Origin: an uncultured Lachnospiraceae bacterium
Lineage (GTDB): Bacteria; Bacillota; Clostridia; Lachnospirales; Lachnospiraceae
Length of the DNA: 64,000 nt
Reading direction: 5' to 3'
Assembly (NCBI GenBank): GCA_934432885.1
Contig: CAKRYY010000002.1
Location: 1-64,000, forward strand
Under the pieces are notes generated by a model. It had not been told where the DNA came from. It saw only the letters and a list, made by a program, of their open reading frames with translations, and made no database searches. Shown here piece after piece: positions 35,291 through 43,780 of this stretch. The translations under genes were made by a program, and so were the position numbers. Numbering within the stretch: position 1 is the stretch's first letter; each line of letters starts with the position of its first letter.

Positions 35291-37270
35291 TCATTCTCCC
35301 GCAGTCAGGATACTCCCGTCTGCATCGCTTTGATACTGCGCCACAAAATAAAGGTCACTGCCATCGTAAGGCTGTGAAAAATCATACGGCTCCTTCGTGT
35401 AACCATTGAGCCACCGAAGGAAGGTATAGCCCTCTTTTTCCGGCGCGAGCGGCTCCTCCAGCACATCGCCTATAAGTCCCTCAACGTAGGAGATGTACAT
35501 ATCTGCATCGCCGCCGTCCAGATAAACCTTTTTGGACTCTCTGCCATCTATCCACAGACCGGTAAGGTAATGCTCCCTTGCCGCAATAAAATCCTTCAGC
35601 TGTGTGATACATTCCGCATAATACTGCTTTCTGGATGCCTCATCAGTCCCCTTGTTTCTTCCCCAGCGCGTACCGTCCATCAGGGCGCTTTTCTCAATCT
35701 GCGCTGCAAGCGCATCAATTCCATTAAACTCCAGTTCCTTTAAGAGCGGCAGAAATGCTTCCCCATACTGCTTTTGCACCATCCCTCTGAAATCCTCTTT
35801 TTCATAGAGATGATACCAGATGGAAAACTCATCCATCTGCAGGGCTGCAAACAGACCATACGGGCTGACACTGCTGATATAATGCTGATTCGTCTGCGGA
35901 TTCATAATGGGATTGCCCAGGCTCATATCATAATCCCAGACCGGGCCCGCATAAATTTTCTCCTCCTGCGCGTCCTTATAAAAATACTGGCTGGTGGAAG
36001 AAGCGTCATAATTACGCACAATCTCTTCTATAAGATACTTATTTGCAAAGCTTGCCATATCTATATATGCGCTGTATGGAAGCCCGCTTTCCGGATTACA
36101 GCCATCCTCTGCAAACAGGGCATCTTCAAAATCCTGCCATTTTGATGCAATATAAGCCACCTCCTGCCAGTCGGCATATTTGGGGCGTTTTACCGTGACA
36201 GGCTGCCCATGTGAGGTGACAAAAAAGCTTGCGCTTGCATAGATTCTGGAGGGACGCTCAATCTCAAGCAGATAACCTCCGCGAAGGTCCTGCGTTCCAA
36301 GCTGCGTGTCATAGCCCCGAAATGCCCTGCCATCCTCTATGCGGATGCCTGCTGCCAGCGGGTCTTCTCTTGCAATTTCTGCCCTCGTTTCCAAATCCAT
36401 TTCCTCTTTGGAGGGCTCATACAACGTATAATCCTCCAGATTGCGGATATTGATACGCTCCGGTCCAATCTCCGTTTTTTCACAGAGCTGATAACAGCCC
36501 TGATATTCTCCGTTTAAGTATAAATCAACAAACCTGCTTTGCGGCGAATAAGGCATCCCTGCATCTGCCGCCATATCATAGGTGATTTTATTGCGCAGCA
36601 GCGTCTTATCTGACCAGTTGCTCAGCAGCACCCATTTTACCGCAGCGCCCATGCCAAGAAAGTCCTGCGCCTGTGACAGCCTGAGCTGATAGGGCTTTTT
36701 TACCCAGTCTGCTGAAGTATTCCCACGCACGCGAAAACCGTCTACCTGTGCCTCGTTATATACCCTCGCATCCTCGTCTATCAGGGAAAGCCATGTGGCA
36801 TCCTGCTCTGTATAGGGCTGTTCATAAAGCGCTTCCTGCCGCTTTTCATCCATTTCCAGAAATAATGCCGGAAGTGCCTCAGAACGCATCACCTCTAACG
36901 GATAACTTTCCTTACCTACCTGCAGTGTATGTGCTCCGGTCTTAAGTCCGCTCACTTTGCCGCCGGATAAAGCGCTTCCGTCAAGAAAAAGCTCACTTCC
37001 ATCCCCTGCATGGAGAAAAATCGTCTCCTCCCCCTTACAGAAGGACGGAAGAAACAGCATATATTTATGATTTTCTTCATCCCACCAGACGCTGATTTTT
37101 TTCTTTTCCAGCCAGGAAAGCGGAATCTGTGCATAAATGCCATCCTCCTTTTCCTGCCAGTGCGCTGTTCTTGCCACGCCGCCTATCAGTCTGTCGCCGG
37201 GCAGGAAAATAAACGCCAGTCCCAGCAGAGACAGCGCCAAAACTGCAATGCGGCTTTGGAATCTTCCCAT
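35291..37270 (-). CDS. CotH-type kinase family protein with B-repeat-like tail
   Basis: 659 residues with an N-terminal membrane helix (about 5-25), a beta-rich stretch, and a CotH kinase domain: RVRGNTSADWVKKPYQL, LLSNWSDKTLLRNKI, LYLNGEYQGCYQLCEK and GPVWDYDMSLGNP. CotH of Bacillus phosphorylates spore coat proteins; extracellular relatives have unknown targets. The last 70 residues (EGYTFLRWLNG...DLYFVAQY) look like an InlB/Listeria-Bacteroides beta-grasp repeat. ATG at 37270 has GGAG 8 bases upstream. A paralogue lies at 51955-53724. The VTC and DUF4956 proteins at 6100-7499 are the known genomic companions of this family. Confidence 0.9.
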   Translation of the reverse strand: MGRFQSRIAVLALSLLGLAFIFLPGDRLIGGVARTAHWQEKEDGIYAQIPLSWLEKKKISVWWDEENHKYMLFLPSFCKGEETIFLHAGDGSELFLDGSALSGGKVSGLKTGAHTLQVGKESYPLEVMRSEALPALFLEMDEKRQEALYEQPYTEQDATWLSLIDEDARVYNEAQVDGFRVRGNTSADWVKKPYQLRLSQAQDFLGMGAAVKWVLLSNWSDKTLLRNKITYDMAADAGMPYSPQSRFVDLYLNGEYQGCYQLCEKTEIGPERINIRNLEDYTLYEPSKEEMDLETRAEIAREDPLAAGIRIEDGRAFRGYDTQLGTQDLRGGYLLEIERPSRIYASASFFVTSHGQPVTVKRPKYADWQEVAYIASKWQDFEDALFAEDGCNPESGLPYSAYIDMASFANKYLIEEIVRNYDASSTSQYFYKDAQEEKIYAGPVWDYDMSLGNPIMNPQTNQHYISSVSPYGLFAALQMDEFSIWYHLYEKEDFRGMVQKQYGEAFLPLLKELEFNGIDALAAQIEKSALMDGTRWGRNKGTDEASRKQYYAECITQLKDFIAAREHYLTGLWIDGRESKKVYLDGGDADMYISYVEGLIGDVLEEPLAPEKEGYTFLRWLNGYTKEPYDFSQPYDGSDLYFVAQYQSDADGSILTAGE

Positions 37271-37284
37271 TCCCTTTTCTCCAT

Positions 37285-38280
37285 CTAATACCGATAATAC
37301 TGCAGAAACCATTTTACAAAGGCAGAAAGCCCCGCCTCAATAGAGGTATCCGGCTTGAAGCCAAAATCCTGCATCAGCTCTGAAACATCCGCATAGGTCT
37401 GATAAACGTCACCCGGCTGCATGGGATAATACTCCTTGACGGCTTCTTTTCCAAGACATTTTTCCAGCGTCGTAATAAAATCCATCAGCTTTATGGGACT
37501 ATGGTTTCCAATATTATAAATCTTATAAGAAACGCCCTTTTCGTTCTTTTTAGGCGGATTGCAGAGGATATTGTACACACCGGTAATAATATCGTCGATG
37601 TAGGTGAAATCCCTTTTCATATCCCCATTGTTATAAATCTGAATCGGCTCTCCCGCCATAATTTTTTTTGCAAACTTAAAATACGCCATATCCGGGCGTC
37701 CCATCGGTCCATATACGGTAAAAAACCGCAGTCCTGTTACCGGATACCCATACAGCTTGCTGTAAGCATGCGCCATCAGTTCATTGGATTTCTTGGTCGC
37801 TGCATAAAGGCTTACAGGACTGTCCACCTTATCCTCTGTAGAAAACGGCACCTTGTCGTTTCCACCGTAAACAGAGCTGGAAGAAGCAAATACAAGATGC
37901 TCTGTTCCAAAATGACGGCACGCCTCCAGAATATTTGCAAAGCCTACCAGATTCGACTGGATATAAGCGTCGGGATTATCAATACTGTAGCGTACGCCCG
38001 CCTGTGCGCCCAGGTTTACCGTAATCTGCGGTCTGTAGGTCTCAAACAGGGAAAATACCGCTTCCTTATCCGCCAGATCACCGCGCACAAATGTATACCC
38101 TGGAAATTCCTTTAAAATGGCAAGCCTCGCTTCCTTCAAAGAAACCTCATAATAATCATTCATATTATCAAAGCCAATTACACGTGCGCCCTCTGCTAAC
38201 AGTCTTTTCGATAAATGGAATCCGATAAATCCTGCGCCGCCTGTAACCAGATATACCTTTGTAGGATCAAATGCTTTCAT
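37285..38280 (-). CDS. UDP-glucuronate 4-epimerase-like epimerase
   Basis: 331-residue extended SDR. Motifs: VTGGAGFIGFHLSKRLL (NAD), DNMNDYYEVSLKEARL typical of GalA-forming epimerases, NLGAQAGVRYSI, ASSSSVYGG and YAATKKSNELMAHAY with the Tyr/Lys pair, then GRPDMAYFKFA. The last three together match UDP-glucuronate 4-epimerases (LpsL/Cap1J type), so UDP-galacturonate is the likely product. No UDP-glucose dehydrogenase is in the window, so UDP-glucuronate must come from elsewhere. RBS GGAGG present. Confidence 0.9.
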   Translation of the reverse strand: MKAFDPTKVYLVTGGAGFIGFHLSKRLLAEGARVIGFDNMNDYYEVSLKEARLAILKEFPGYTFVRGDLADKEAVFSLFETYRPQITVNLGAQAGVRYSIDNPDAYIQSNLVGFANILEACRHFGTEHLVFASSSSVYGGNDKVPFSTEDKVDSPVSLYAATKKSNELMAHAYSKLYGYPVTGLRFFTVYGPMGRPDMAYFKFAKKIMAGEPIQIYNNGDMKRDFTYIDDIITGVYNILCNPPKKNEKGVSYKIYNIGNHSPIKLMDFITTLEKCLGKEAVKEYYPMQPGDVYQTYADVSELMQDFGFKPDTSIEAGLSAFVKWFLQYYRY

Positions 38281-38292
38281 AATTTTCCTCCC

Positions 38293-39138
38293 TTAATTGG
38301 TGTGTGTATAGTTTTCTTCCCAATCGGCATTTAGGCCTGAGGGATATTCCTGTTTTTTCTCCTCTGCAAACTCAGCTCTGTCAAATATATAAATGTCATA
38401 ATTTTCTGTTGTTGTCAAATAGCTGAATTCATACTTTTCAATGGGCTTCCCGCCTACAATCGGCGTTCCTGAGCGAAGGACAATATATTCCACCCCCTGC
38501 GCCCGCGCATAATCTGTAATTGCATAGGACCTGACCGGATTTGTCTCCATCGCTTCGTATAAAGGATTGCTGCCCCAGCCTTCCACGAGCGCGTCCCTTC
38601 CATAGGCAAGCAGAATGCTGGCATCATACTGTCTTATAAACTGAAGCATCTCAGCCGGTACCACAGCCTTGACATCTCTGCCCTCAACGTGCATCACATC
38701 GGCAACCGCAATCACCTCTTTGGGCAGATGGTAATCATTCTCCGCCTTTGTTACCAATGGATTCTGGTAAATAAGGCTGCCGCTCTGAATCAGCAGCAGA
38801 GAGAATACGACTCCAATCACAAGCCGCTTCTGTTTCATCTCAATGCGGCTTAACGCCCTTACTGCTGCATAGGAGACCACCACCCCACCCGGAATCAGCC
38901 AGAGCAGGCGGTAATAGATTCCTTCATCCAGGAAAAAATGAATGGCAGCATAGGAAAACAGCGGGAAAAAGAACAATGCAAAAATTCCCGCAGTCGCATA
39001 AACAAAGAGCTGCCTGATTTCTCTTTTTTCTTCCGTTATCCACAGATACAAAACTGCCGCCATTACAAGCAGTGTCATCATGCTGCTGCCGCCATAGGCT
39101 TTATAAATCGTAAGTGTCGTGCGAAATACTTCTCCCAC
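38293..39138 (-). CDS. Membrane protein, possible C-terminal half of a split GT-C
   Basis: 281 residues with a GTG start and AAGGAG nine bases upstream. Three to four helices in the first 125 residues, then a soluble extracellular domain of about 150 residues (VMHVEGRDVKAVVPAEM, VEYIVLRSG, ENYDIYIFD), as seen at the end of GT-C and YfhO-like proteins. The first residues look like an outer loop rather than a natural N-terminus, and the gene follows directly on a protein ending in a membrane helix. No family name assigned. Confidence 0.65.
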   Translation of the reverse strand: MGEVFRTTLTIYKAYGGSSMMTLLVMAAVLYLWITEEKREIRQLFVYATAGIFALFFFPLFSYAAIHFFLDEGIYYRLLWLIPGGVVVSYAAVRALSRIEMKQKRLVIGVVFSLLLIQSGSLIYQNPLVTKAENDYHLPKEVIAVADVMHVEGRDVKAVVPAEMLQFIRQYDASILLAYGRDALVEGWGSNPLYEAMETNPVRSYAITDYARAQGVEYIVLRSGTPIVGGKPIEKYEFSYLTTTENYDIYIFDRAEFAEEKKQEYPSGLNADWEENYTHTN

Positions 39139-39175
39139 CTTACACTCTCCTTCTTCTTTTACTTATTAGCTGCGC

Positions 39176-40216
39176 TCATTTTAAGAACAGGTACAAAAGT
39201 CCGAAAAAAGCACTCGGTACCATGCATGCGCCAATTCGCAAAAGCAGCGTCGGCTTTTTCTTCTGCACCGCAAGAATCACTCCCGTAAAGATAAGCAGAA
39301 TCGGCACAGTAAAAATACCCGTACTTGTAGTAAATGCCGTGCATAAAATCAAAACAAACAGCATCGCCCACTCGCCGACATCCATTTCCTCCCGTGCCAG
39401 AAAAAGCAGCCAGAGGAATAAAAGCGGCACCATCAGATTCGGAAACATTGACTTTCCCTGCCACGTCCGCGTATAAGCAAAGCTTTCCGCTGCATAGATA
39501 GATACGTTTCCATAAAGATACCAGATATTTAAAAACAGGAGAAAGAGCCATTTATTCTTTTTCTGCATCGGGAAAAGGCGCTCTCCAAGCTGGGCATATA
39601 CCGCATACATCAGAAGCAGGAATAAGACACTGATATAGCTGTGGCAGATAATCGTTACATGAATACCGCTGACCGTTGAAAGCCATGCCATAAAAATCGG
39701 CACGCAGGAAAGCGCATGCCGAATATCCAGTTCTCCATCCGCTCCATAATAAGGATTTATCAGGTACATCGTATCCGTGTGCTGGCTCGTAAGCGACGTC
39801 GCAACAAAAAAGGAATCGTCCCCATCAAGATACTGCATATGAAAGGCAAAGAAAAGCTGTGCAGCCATCAGAAGCAGCACAAATAAAATCAAAACAGCCT
39901 GTCCCTTCTCCGGCTTTCTCTCCCGTATTCTTACAATACATTCCGGTATGCTCTCCCTGCCAAGCAGCAAAGATACCACAGCGAGTATTCCTATTACAAT
40001 CGTATAGCACTGTATCGCCAGCGTATAAGATGCCTCAAACACGACAAACGGCACTGTCATAATCTGAAATACAGCAAATTCCAGCAGCCAGCCGCATAAA
40101 AAAATCATGCCAAAGGACTTATGCTCATCTTTCATAAAATGGACCGGCAGCATCCCCATACAAAAGGGCAGTACCCATGTACAGACAAGCAGCAGTCCGA
40201 TATGCAGCCATATCAT
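39176..40216 (-). CDS. Membrane protein (DUF6077-like), possible N-terminal half of a split GT-C
   Basis: 346 residues, about nine helices, resembling the N-terminal part of DUF6077-type GT-C proteins. The outer loop contains QYLDGDDSFFVATS with an acidic cluster suited to catalysis. It ends abruptly in a membrane segment (AFFGLLYLFLK). The next gene starts 37 bases downstream in another frame, with helices and a soluble tail that would complete a usual 620-residue GT-C. The start overlaps the SGNH gene by four bases. Family call is tentative. Confidence 0.65.
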   Translation of the reverse strand: MIWLHIGLLLVCTWVLPFCMGMLPVHFMKDEHKSFGMIFLCGWLLEFAVFQIMTVPFVVFEASYTLAIQCYTIVIGILAVVSLLLGRESIPECIVRIRERKPEKGQAVLILFVLLLMAAQLFFAFHMQYLDGDDSFFVATSLTSQHTDTMYLINPYYGADGELDIRHALSCVPIFMAWLSTVSGIHVTIICHSYISVLFLLLMYAVYAQLGERLFPMQKKNKWLFLLFLNIWYLYGNVSIYAAESFAYTRTWQGKSMFPNLMVPLLFLWLLFLAREEMDVGEWAMLFVLILCTAFTTSTGIFTVPILLIFTGVILAVQKKKPTLLLRIGACMVPSAFFGLLYLFLK

Positions 40217-41271
40217 AATGCTTCCTCTTCTGCAAAAAGCGCATTGTAATCATAAGTATCCGTCAGATGCTTCAGCTTTTGCAGTTCTTCCTTATAATTG
40301 TTAACAGTCAGTCTGTGGCTGCCATCCACAAAGCAGGTTTCCATATAATGGTTAATGCTCTGCCTGTAGTGTCCCGTATCCGCATATAAATCCAGATTGC
40401 AGACGATATCCTCCTGCGCCGGGAAAAAGAACAGCTCCACATTTCCGTATGGTAACAGTTTCTCCACGAAGTAGTTATATTCATACATTACCGCATCCAT
40501 CTGTCCATTACAAATATACTCATACCAGTATAAAACACTGTAGGGCGGGAAAAAAACTGTAAATTTTGTATCCGGATGCGTCTCAATCACCGGCAGAATA
40601 TTTTCCTCCAGATTTTTTTCAAGTCCATCTATGAACATATCCTCTGGAAAATATGCGTCGTTTTTTTCTGGAATCTCATAATGGGCGAGTACATATTCCC
40701 TGCTGTAGCAGCCCTCAAGCTGCGCCTCAGAGGAATATACGCTGCTTAAATCCGTAGGCTCGCGCTCTGCAAGCGGTTTTAAAATGTAGTCCAGCAGCAC
40801 GCCCTTATTATACAGATACTTTACATCATCAAATGGATTTTTATTATAAAGATACTCCGGAATCGGATACTTGGTTTCCAGAACGTCGCCACTGTACGAA
40901 GCAAGGTCAACGCCAAGAAATACCCGCCGCAGCTCCTGCCCGCCCTCATCCACCTTTTCCATGATATTATGAATATCTCTGGGATAAGCTCCATTATAGG
41001 AAAGCTTCAGCGTATGCAGCTTCATATCCTCCAAAAACCAGTCTGTTTCAAAATTAACCGTCATGGAGGAACCCAGTATCAGACTGTCATAGCATAAATG
41101 CTCTGCCATTCCCGGATTCTGACTGAGCTGATTATCTATCTGATAAGGAAAGCCCTTAAGAGGCTTATGATAATGAAAAAACGGATCTATGATTACCACA
41201 AGCGCACCGATGGCAAGCAGCCCTGCCAGAAAACAGGCACAGGTCGCTTTCAGCCATTTCATCTCTGTCAT
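40213..41271 (-). CDS. SGNH-like partner of the MBOAT acyltransferase
   Basis: 352 residues: N-terminal membrane helix (about 8-27) then an extracellular SGNH/DltD-AlgX-like domain. Block I reads LILGSSMTVNF (Ser nucleophile) and the late block ADTGHYRQSIN gives the Asp-His pair. Proteins of this kind accept an acyl group delivered through an MBOAT pore and move it to the polymer. The MBOAT gene lies 32 bases upstream in the same operon. RBS AGGAG is present. Confidence 0.82.
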   Translation of the reverse strand: MTEMKWLKATCACFLAGLLAIGALVVIIDPFFHYHKPLKGFPYQIDNQLSQNPGMAEHLCYDSLILGSSMTVNFETDWFLEDMKLHTLKLSYNGAYPRDIHNIMEKVDEGGQELRRVFLGVDLASYSGDVLETKYPIPEYLYNKNPFDDVKYLYNKGVLLDYILKPLAEREPTDLSSVYSSEAQLEGCYSREYVLAHYEIPEKNDAYFPEDMFIDGLEKNLEENILPVIETHPDTKFTVFFPPYSVLYWYEYICNGQMDAVMYEYNYFVEKLLPYGNVELFFFPAQEDIVCNLDLYADTGHYRQSINHYMETCFVDGSHRLTVNNYKEELQKLKHLTDTYDYNALFAEEEAL

Positions 41272-41303
41272 CCTTAGTATCTCCTATTATTTTCTGCCTG
41301 CCA

Positions 41304-42788
41304 TTAAAAATTGAAATATAAAAACGAGCTGACCTCTGAAAGTGATACCAGCGACCAGAGCAGCAAAAATGCCGTCCACAGACCGTTTTTCTTTGTCGGG
41401 CAGAAGCTTTCTGTCTTCTCGCTGACGTTTTTACAGCAAAGCAGCATTATCCACGCAATTCCCATATAAAGCGCCGACAGCAGCAAATCGCAGCCAGCCA
41501 ATCCGACCAGCGACCTATCCAGACGCAGCAGCTTAAGCACATAAAAAAATTCAGGCGTCCTAAACTGCTGCCAAAAAGCAGCAGGAACATTGGAAAGTAC
41601 ATAATCGCCGCAGGCAATCCGCTTCATCACGACAGCCGCCTGCCCCATATTTTCTGCCCTGAAAAAAATCAGTGATCCGCCCCAAAATGTCAAACTGAAA
41701 AACCGGGTAATTATCTTTGGTATCTTTTCTACTCCTTCTAAAAAGCGCCTTGTCAGGACATATCCAATCCCATGCAAAGCTCCCCAGCAAAAAAAGGTCC
41801 AACCAGACCCATGCCAGATTCCACTGACCAAATATACCATAAACATATTGAAGCTGGTTCGAAGCGCTCCCTTTCTATTTCCACCAAGTGGTATGTAAAG
41901 ATACCTGGTAAAAAAGCGGGTGAGTGTAATATGCCAGCGTTTCCAGAAATCAACCAGATTGACCGCCTTGTATGGCGAAAGGAAATTGACGGGAATCTCA
42001 ATGTTAAACATAAACCCGATTCCCCGTGCCATATCGCAGTAGCCGCTGAAGTCAAAATAGAGCTGCACCATATAGCAGACCACCATCCAAAGCGCAGCAA
42101 GCCCGTTTAACGTTTCCAGACTGCCAAAGCCAAAGGAAACCGCTTTTCCAAAAATATCCGCGATCAGTATCTTTTTTGCAAGACCCTGTGCAAATGCGTA
42201 AAGCCCTTTTGCCGCATTTGCCGGACAAAACGCCTTTTTCTGCAGGTCCGCAAACTGCCCTATCATTTCATCGTGTGTAACGATCGGCCCCGCAACGAGC
42301 TGTGGGAAGAAGGTTACAAAGAGCGCATAGTCCAAAAAGGAGTAGCCCTTTGTCTCTCCCCGATAGCTGTCCACCAAAAAGCCAACCTGCTGGAAGGTAA
42401 AAAAGCTGATGCCAAGCGGTAGCAGCACCTTCTTAAGCGGCAGATCCAGATGAAAAGCCGCATTCATATTCTCCAGAAAAAAGTCATAATACTTATAATA
42501 AAACAAAACGCCCAAATTGGCAAAAACACCAACTGCCGTCAGATACTTCCTGCGCCGGCTGTCATCTTCCCACCTGCCCGTCAAAAGCCGGTATAAAAAA
42601 TAATTGAATAGAATACTGCCCAGTATAATCGGCAGATAATGAATATTGAAATAGGCATAAAACCAGAGCGACATCCCTGTCAGCCAGATTTTTCCCCACT
42701 CATATTTTTCCCGTGCGTTGCAGAAAAAATATCCTGCAAGGCTTAAGGGAAGAAACAATAAAAGAAACAGATACGAATTAAAAAGCAT
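41304..42788 (-). CDS. MBOAT family acyltransferase (AlgI/DltB-like)
   Basis: 494-residue polytopic protein. MLFNSYLFLLLFLPLSLAGY opens it; diagnostic motifs are QLVAGPIV, YFDFSGYCDMARGIG, NFLSPYKAVNLVDFWKRWHITL and GIWHGSGWTFFCWGALHG with the conserved His. MBOATs carry acyl or aminoacyl groups across the membrane from a thioester donor. The start at 42788 has AAGGA six bases upstream; its first base lies 3 bases after the stop of the AT3 gene. In this operon it sits between the adenylation/decarboxylase pair and an SGNH partner, as DltB between DltA and DltD. Confidence 0.93.
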   Translation of the reverse strand: MLFNSYLFLLLFLPLSLAGYFFCNAREKYEWGKIWLTGMSLWFYAYFNIHYLPIILGSILFNYFLYRLLTGRWEDDSRRRKYLTAVGVFANLGVLFYYKYYDFFLENMNAAFHLDLPLKKVLLPLGISFFTFQQVGFLVDSYRGETKGYSFLDYALFVTFFPQLVAGPIVTHDEMIGQFADLQKKAFCPANAAKGLYAFAQGLAKKILIADIFGKAVSFGFGSLETLNGLAALWMVVCYMVQLYFDFSGYCDMARGIGFMFNIEIPVNFLSPYKAVNLVDFWKRWHITLTRFFTRYLYIPLGGNRKGALRTSFNMFMVYLVSGIWHGSGWTFFCWGALHGIGYVLTRRFLEGVEKIPKIITRFFSLTFWGGSLIFFRAENMGQAAVVMKRIACGDYVLSNVPAAFWQQFRTPEFFYVLKLLRLDRSLVGLAGCDLLLSALYMGIAWIMLLCCKNVSEKTESFCPTKKNGLWTAFLLLWSLVSLSEVSSFLYFNF

Positions 42789-42790
42789 AA

Positions 42791-43780
42791 TTATCCTTCT
42801 TCGGGAATCCCACAGCACACCCGAAACAGTTTTGTCTTTGGCAAAAGATAGCAGGATAATGCAAGCACGATTCCTGTATCCAAGATAAAGTTTCCGCAGA
42901 TAATGACTACCGGACTACGAATTTCCAAAACGGAAACCATCAGCGTTCTCGTCAGAACAAGCGCATAAGCATCCAGCAGGTACATCTGCAGGGACCATCT
43001 TCCGCATAAATTCAAAAAGCGCTCAAGCCTTTTCCCAATACAGCCTGCCAGCGCAAAGAAAAAGAAAAAGCTGGCAGCCACACAGAGCAGCTCAACATAG
43101 CGGTTCTGACCCGATGCAGGAATTCCTGCAAATGCCGCCAGCATACAAAACAGTGCCGGCAGCAGATTTCGACGCTGTCCAAGCAGCTTTGACAAAATCA
43201 TTTCTTTTTTTCGCAGAATATATCCCAGAATATAATAAAGCAGGTACTGACTGACCATATTCAAAAGCAGGAAATCCGTCATAAACGGCTTTATGGCATA
43301 CAGTAAAAGACCAAGCAGCGCTGTCAAAGCAGCTCCCACCCTGCCTGTACAGTACAGTCTGTCAAACAGCGGAAATACCATTGCAAGCACAAACAGTGTC
43401 CACAAAAACCAGTCGCTTCCGCCATAACACAGGAAATCCAAAATGGCTTCCTTTCCATCCATCTGCTCGTGCACAAGCGGATTGGGAATCATCCTCGGAA
43501 GTATGTCAAGCAGCGAAAATACCAGATGTGGAATCAAAATCCGCCTGCATTTTCTAAGCGCATAAGCCCCGTAGCCTCCCCGGAAGGAATAGCAGAAGCC
43601 GGATACCAGAAAAAAGAGCGGCATCTGCACCGTCCATAAAAAGGTATGCAGGCTGCTGCACCATGAAATCTCATGGAGATCTATAGGGAATACGATAATC
43701 GAATGATAGAGCAGCACCATCAAAATCGCCATTCCACGCAGACTATCAAATTCTTTCCATCTTTTCTTTTCTGCCATCAT
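42791..43780 (-). CDS. Acyltransferase family 3 membrane protein
   Basis: 329 residues, about ten helices, AT3/OafA-type O-acyltransferase. The catalytic first-helix motif FDSLRGMAILMVLLYHS (about 11-27) and the second MPLFFLVSGFCYS are clear. These enzymes move acetyl or another acyl from a cytoplasmic donor to sugars on the lipid-linked polymer. The gene overlaps the PLP-enzyme gene by four bases. No SGNH domain is fused. Substrate unknown; may acetylate the same chain that the MBOAT modifies. Confidence 0.9.
   Translation of the reverse strand: MMAEKKRWKEFDSLRGMAILMVLLYHSIIVFPIDLHEISWCSSLHTFLWTVQMPLFFLVSGFCYSFRGGYGAYALRKCRRILIPHLVFSLLDILPRMIPNPLVHEQMDGKEAILDFLCYGGSDWFLWTLFVLAMVFPLFDRLYCTGRVGAALTALLGLLLYAIKPFMTDFLLLNMVSQYLLYYILGYILRKKEMILSKLLGQRRNLLPALFCMLAAFAGIPASGQNRYVELLCVAASFFFFFALAGCIGKRLERFLNLCGRWSLQMYLLDAYALVLTRTLMVSVLEIRSPVVIICGNFILDTGIVLALSCYLLPKTKLFRVCCGIPEEG

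Noticed and set aside
43112..43130. GCAGGAATTCCTGC palindrome similar to the repeat family core
   Set aside because: It lies inside the AT3 coding sequence without T/A flanks; the protein is unbroken there, so it is chance.
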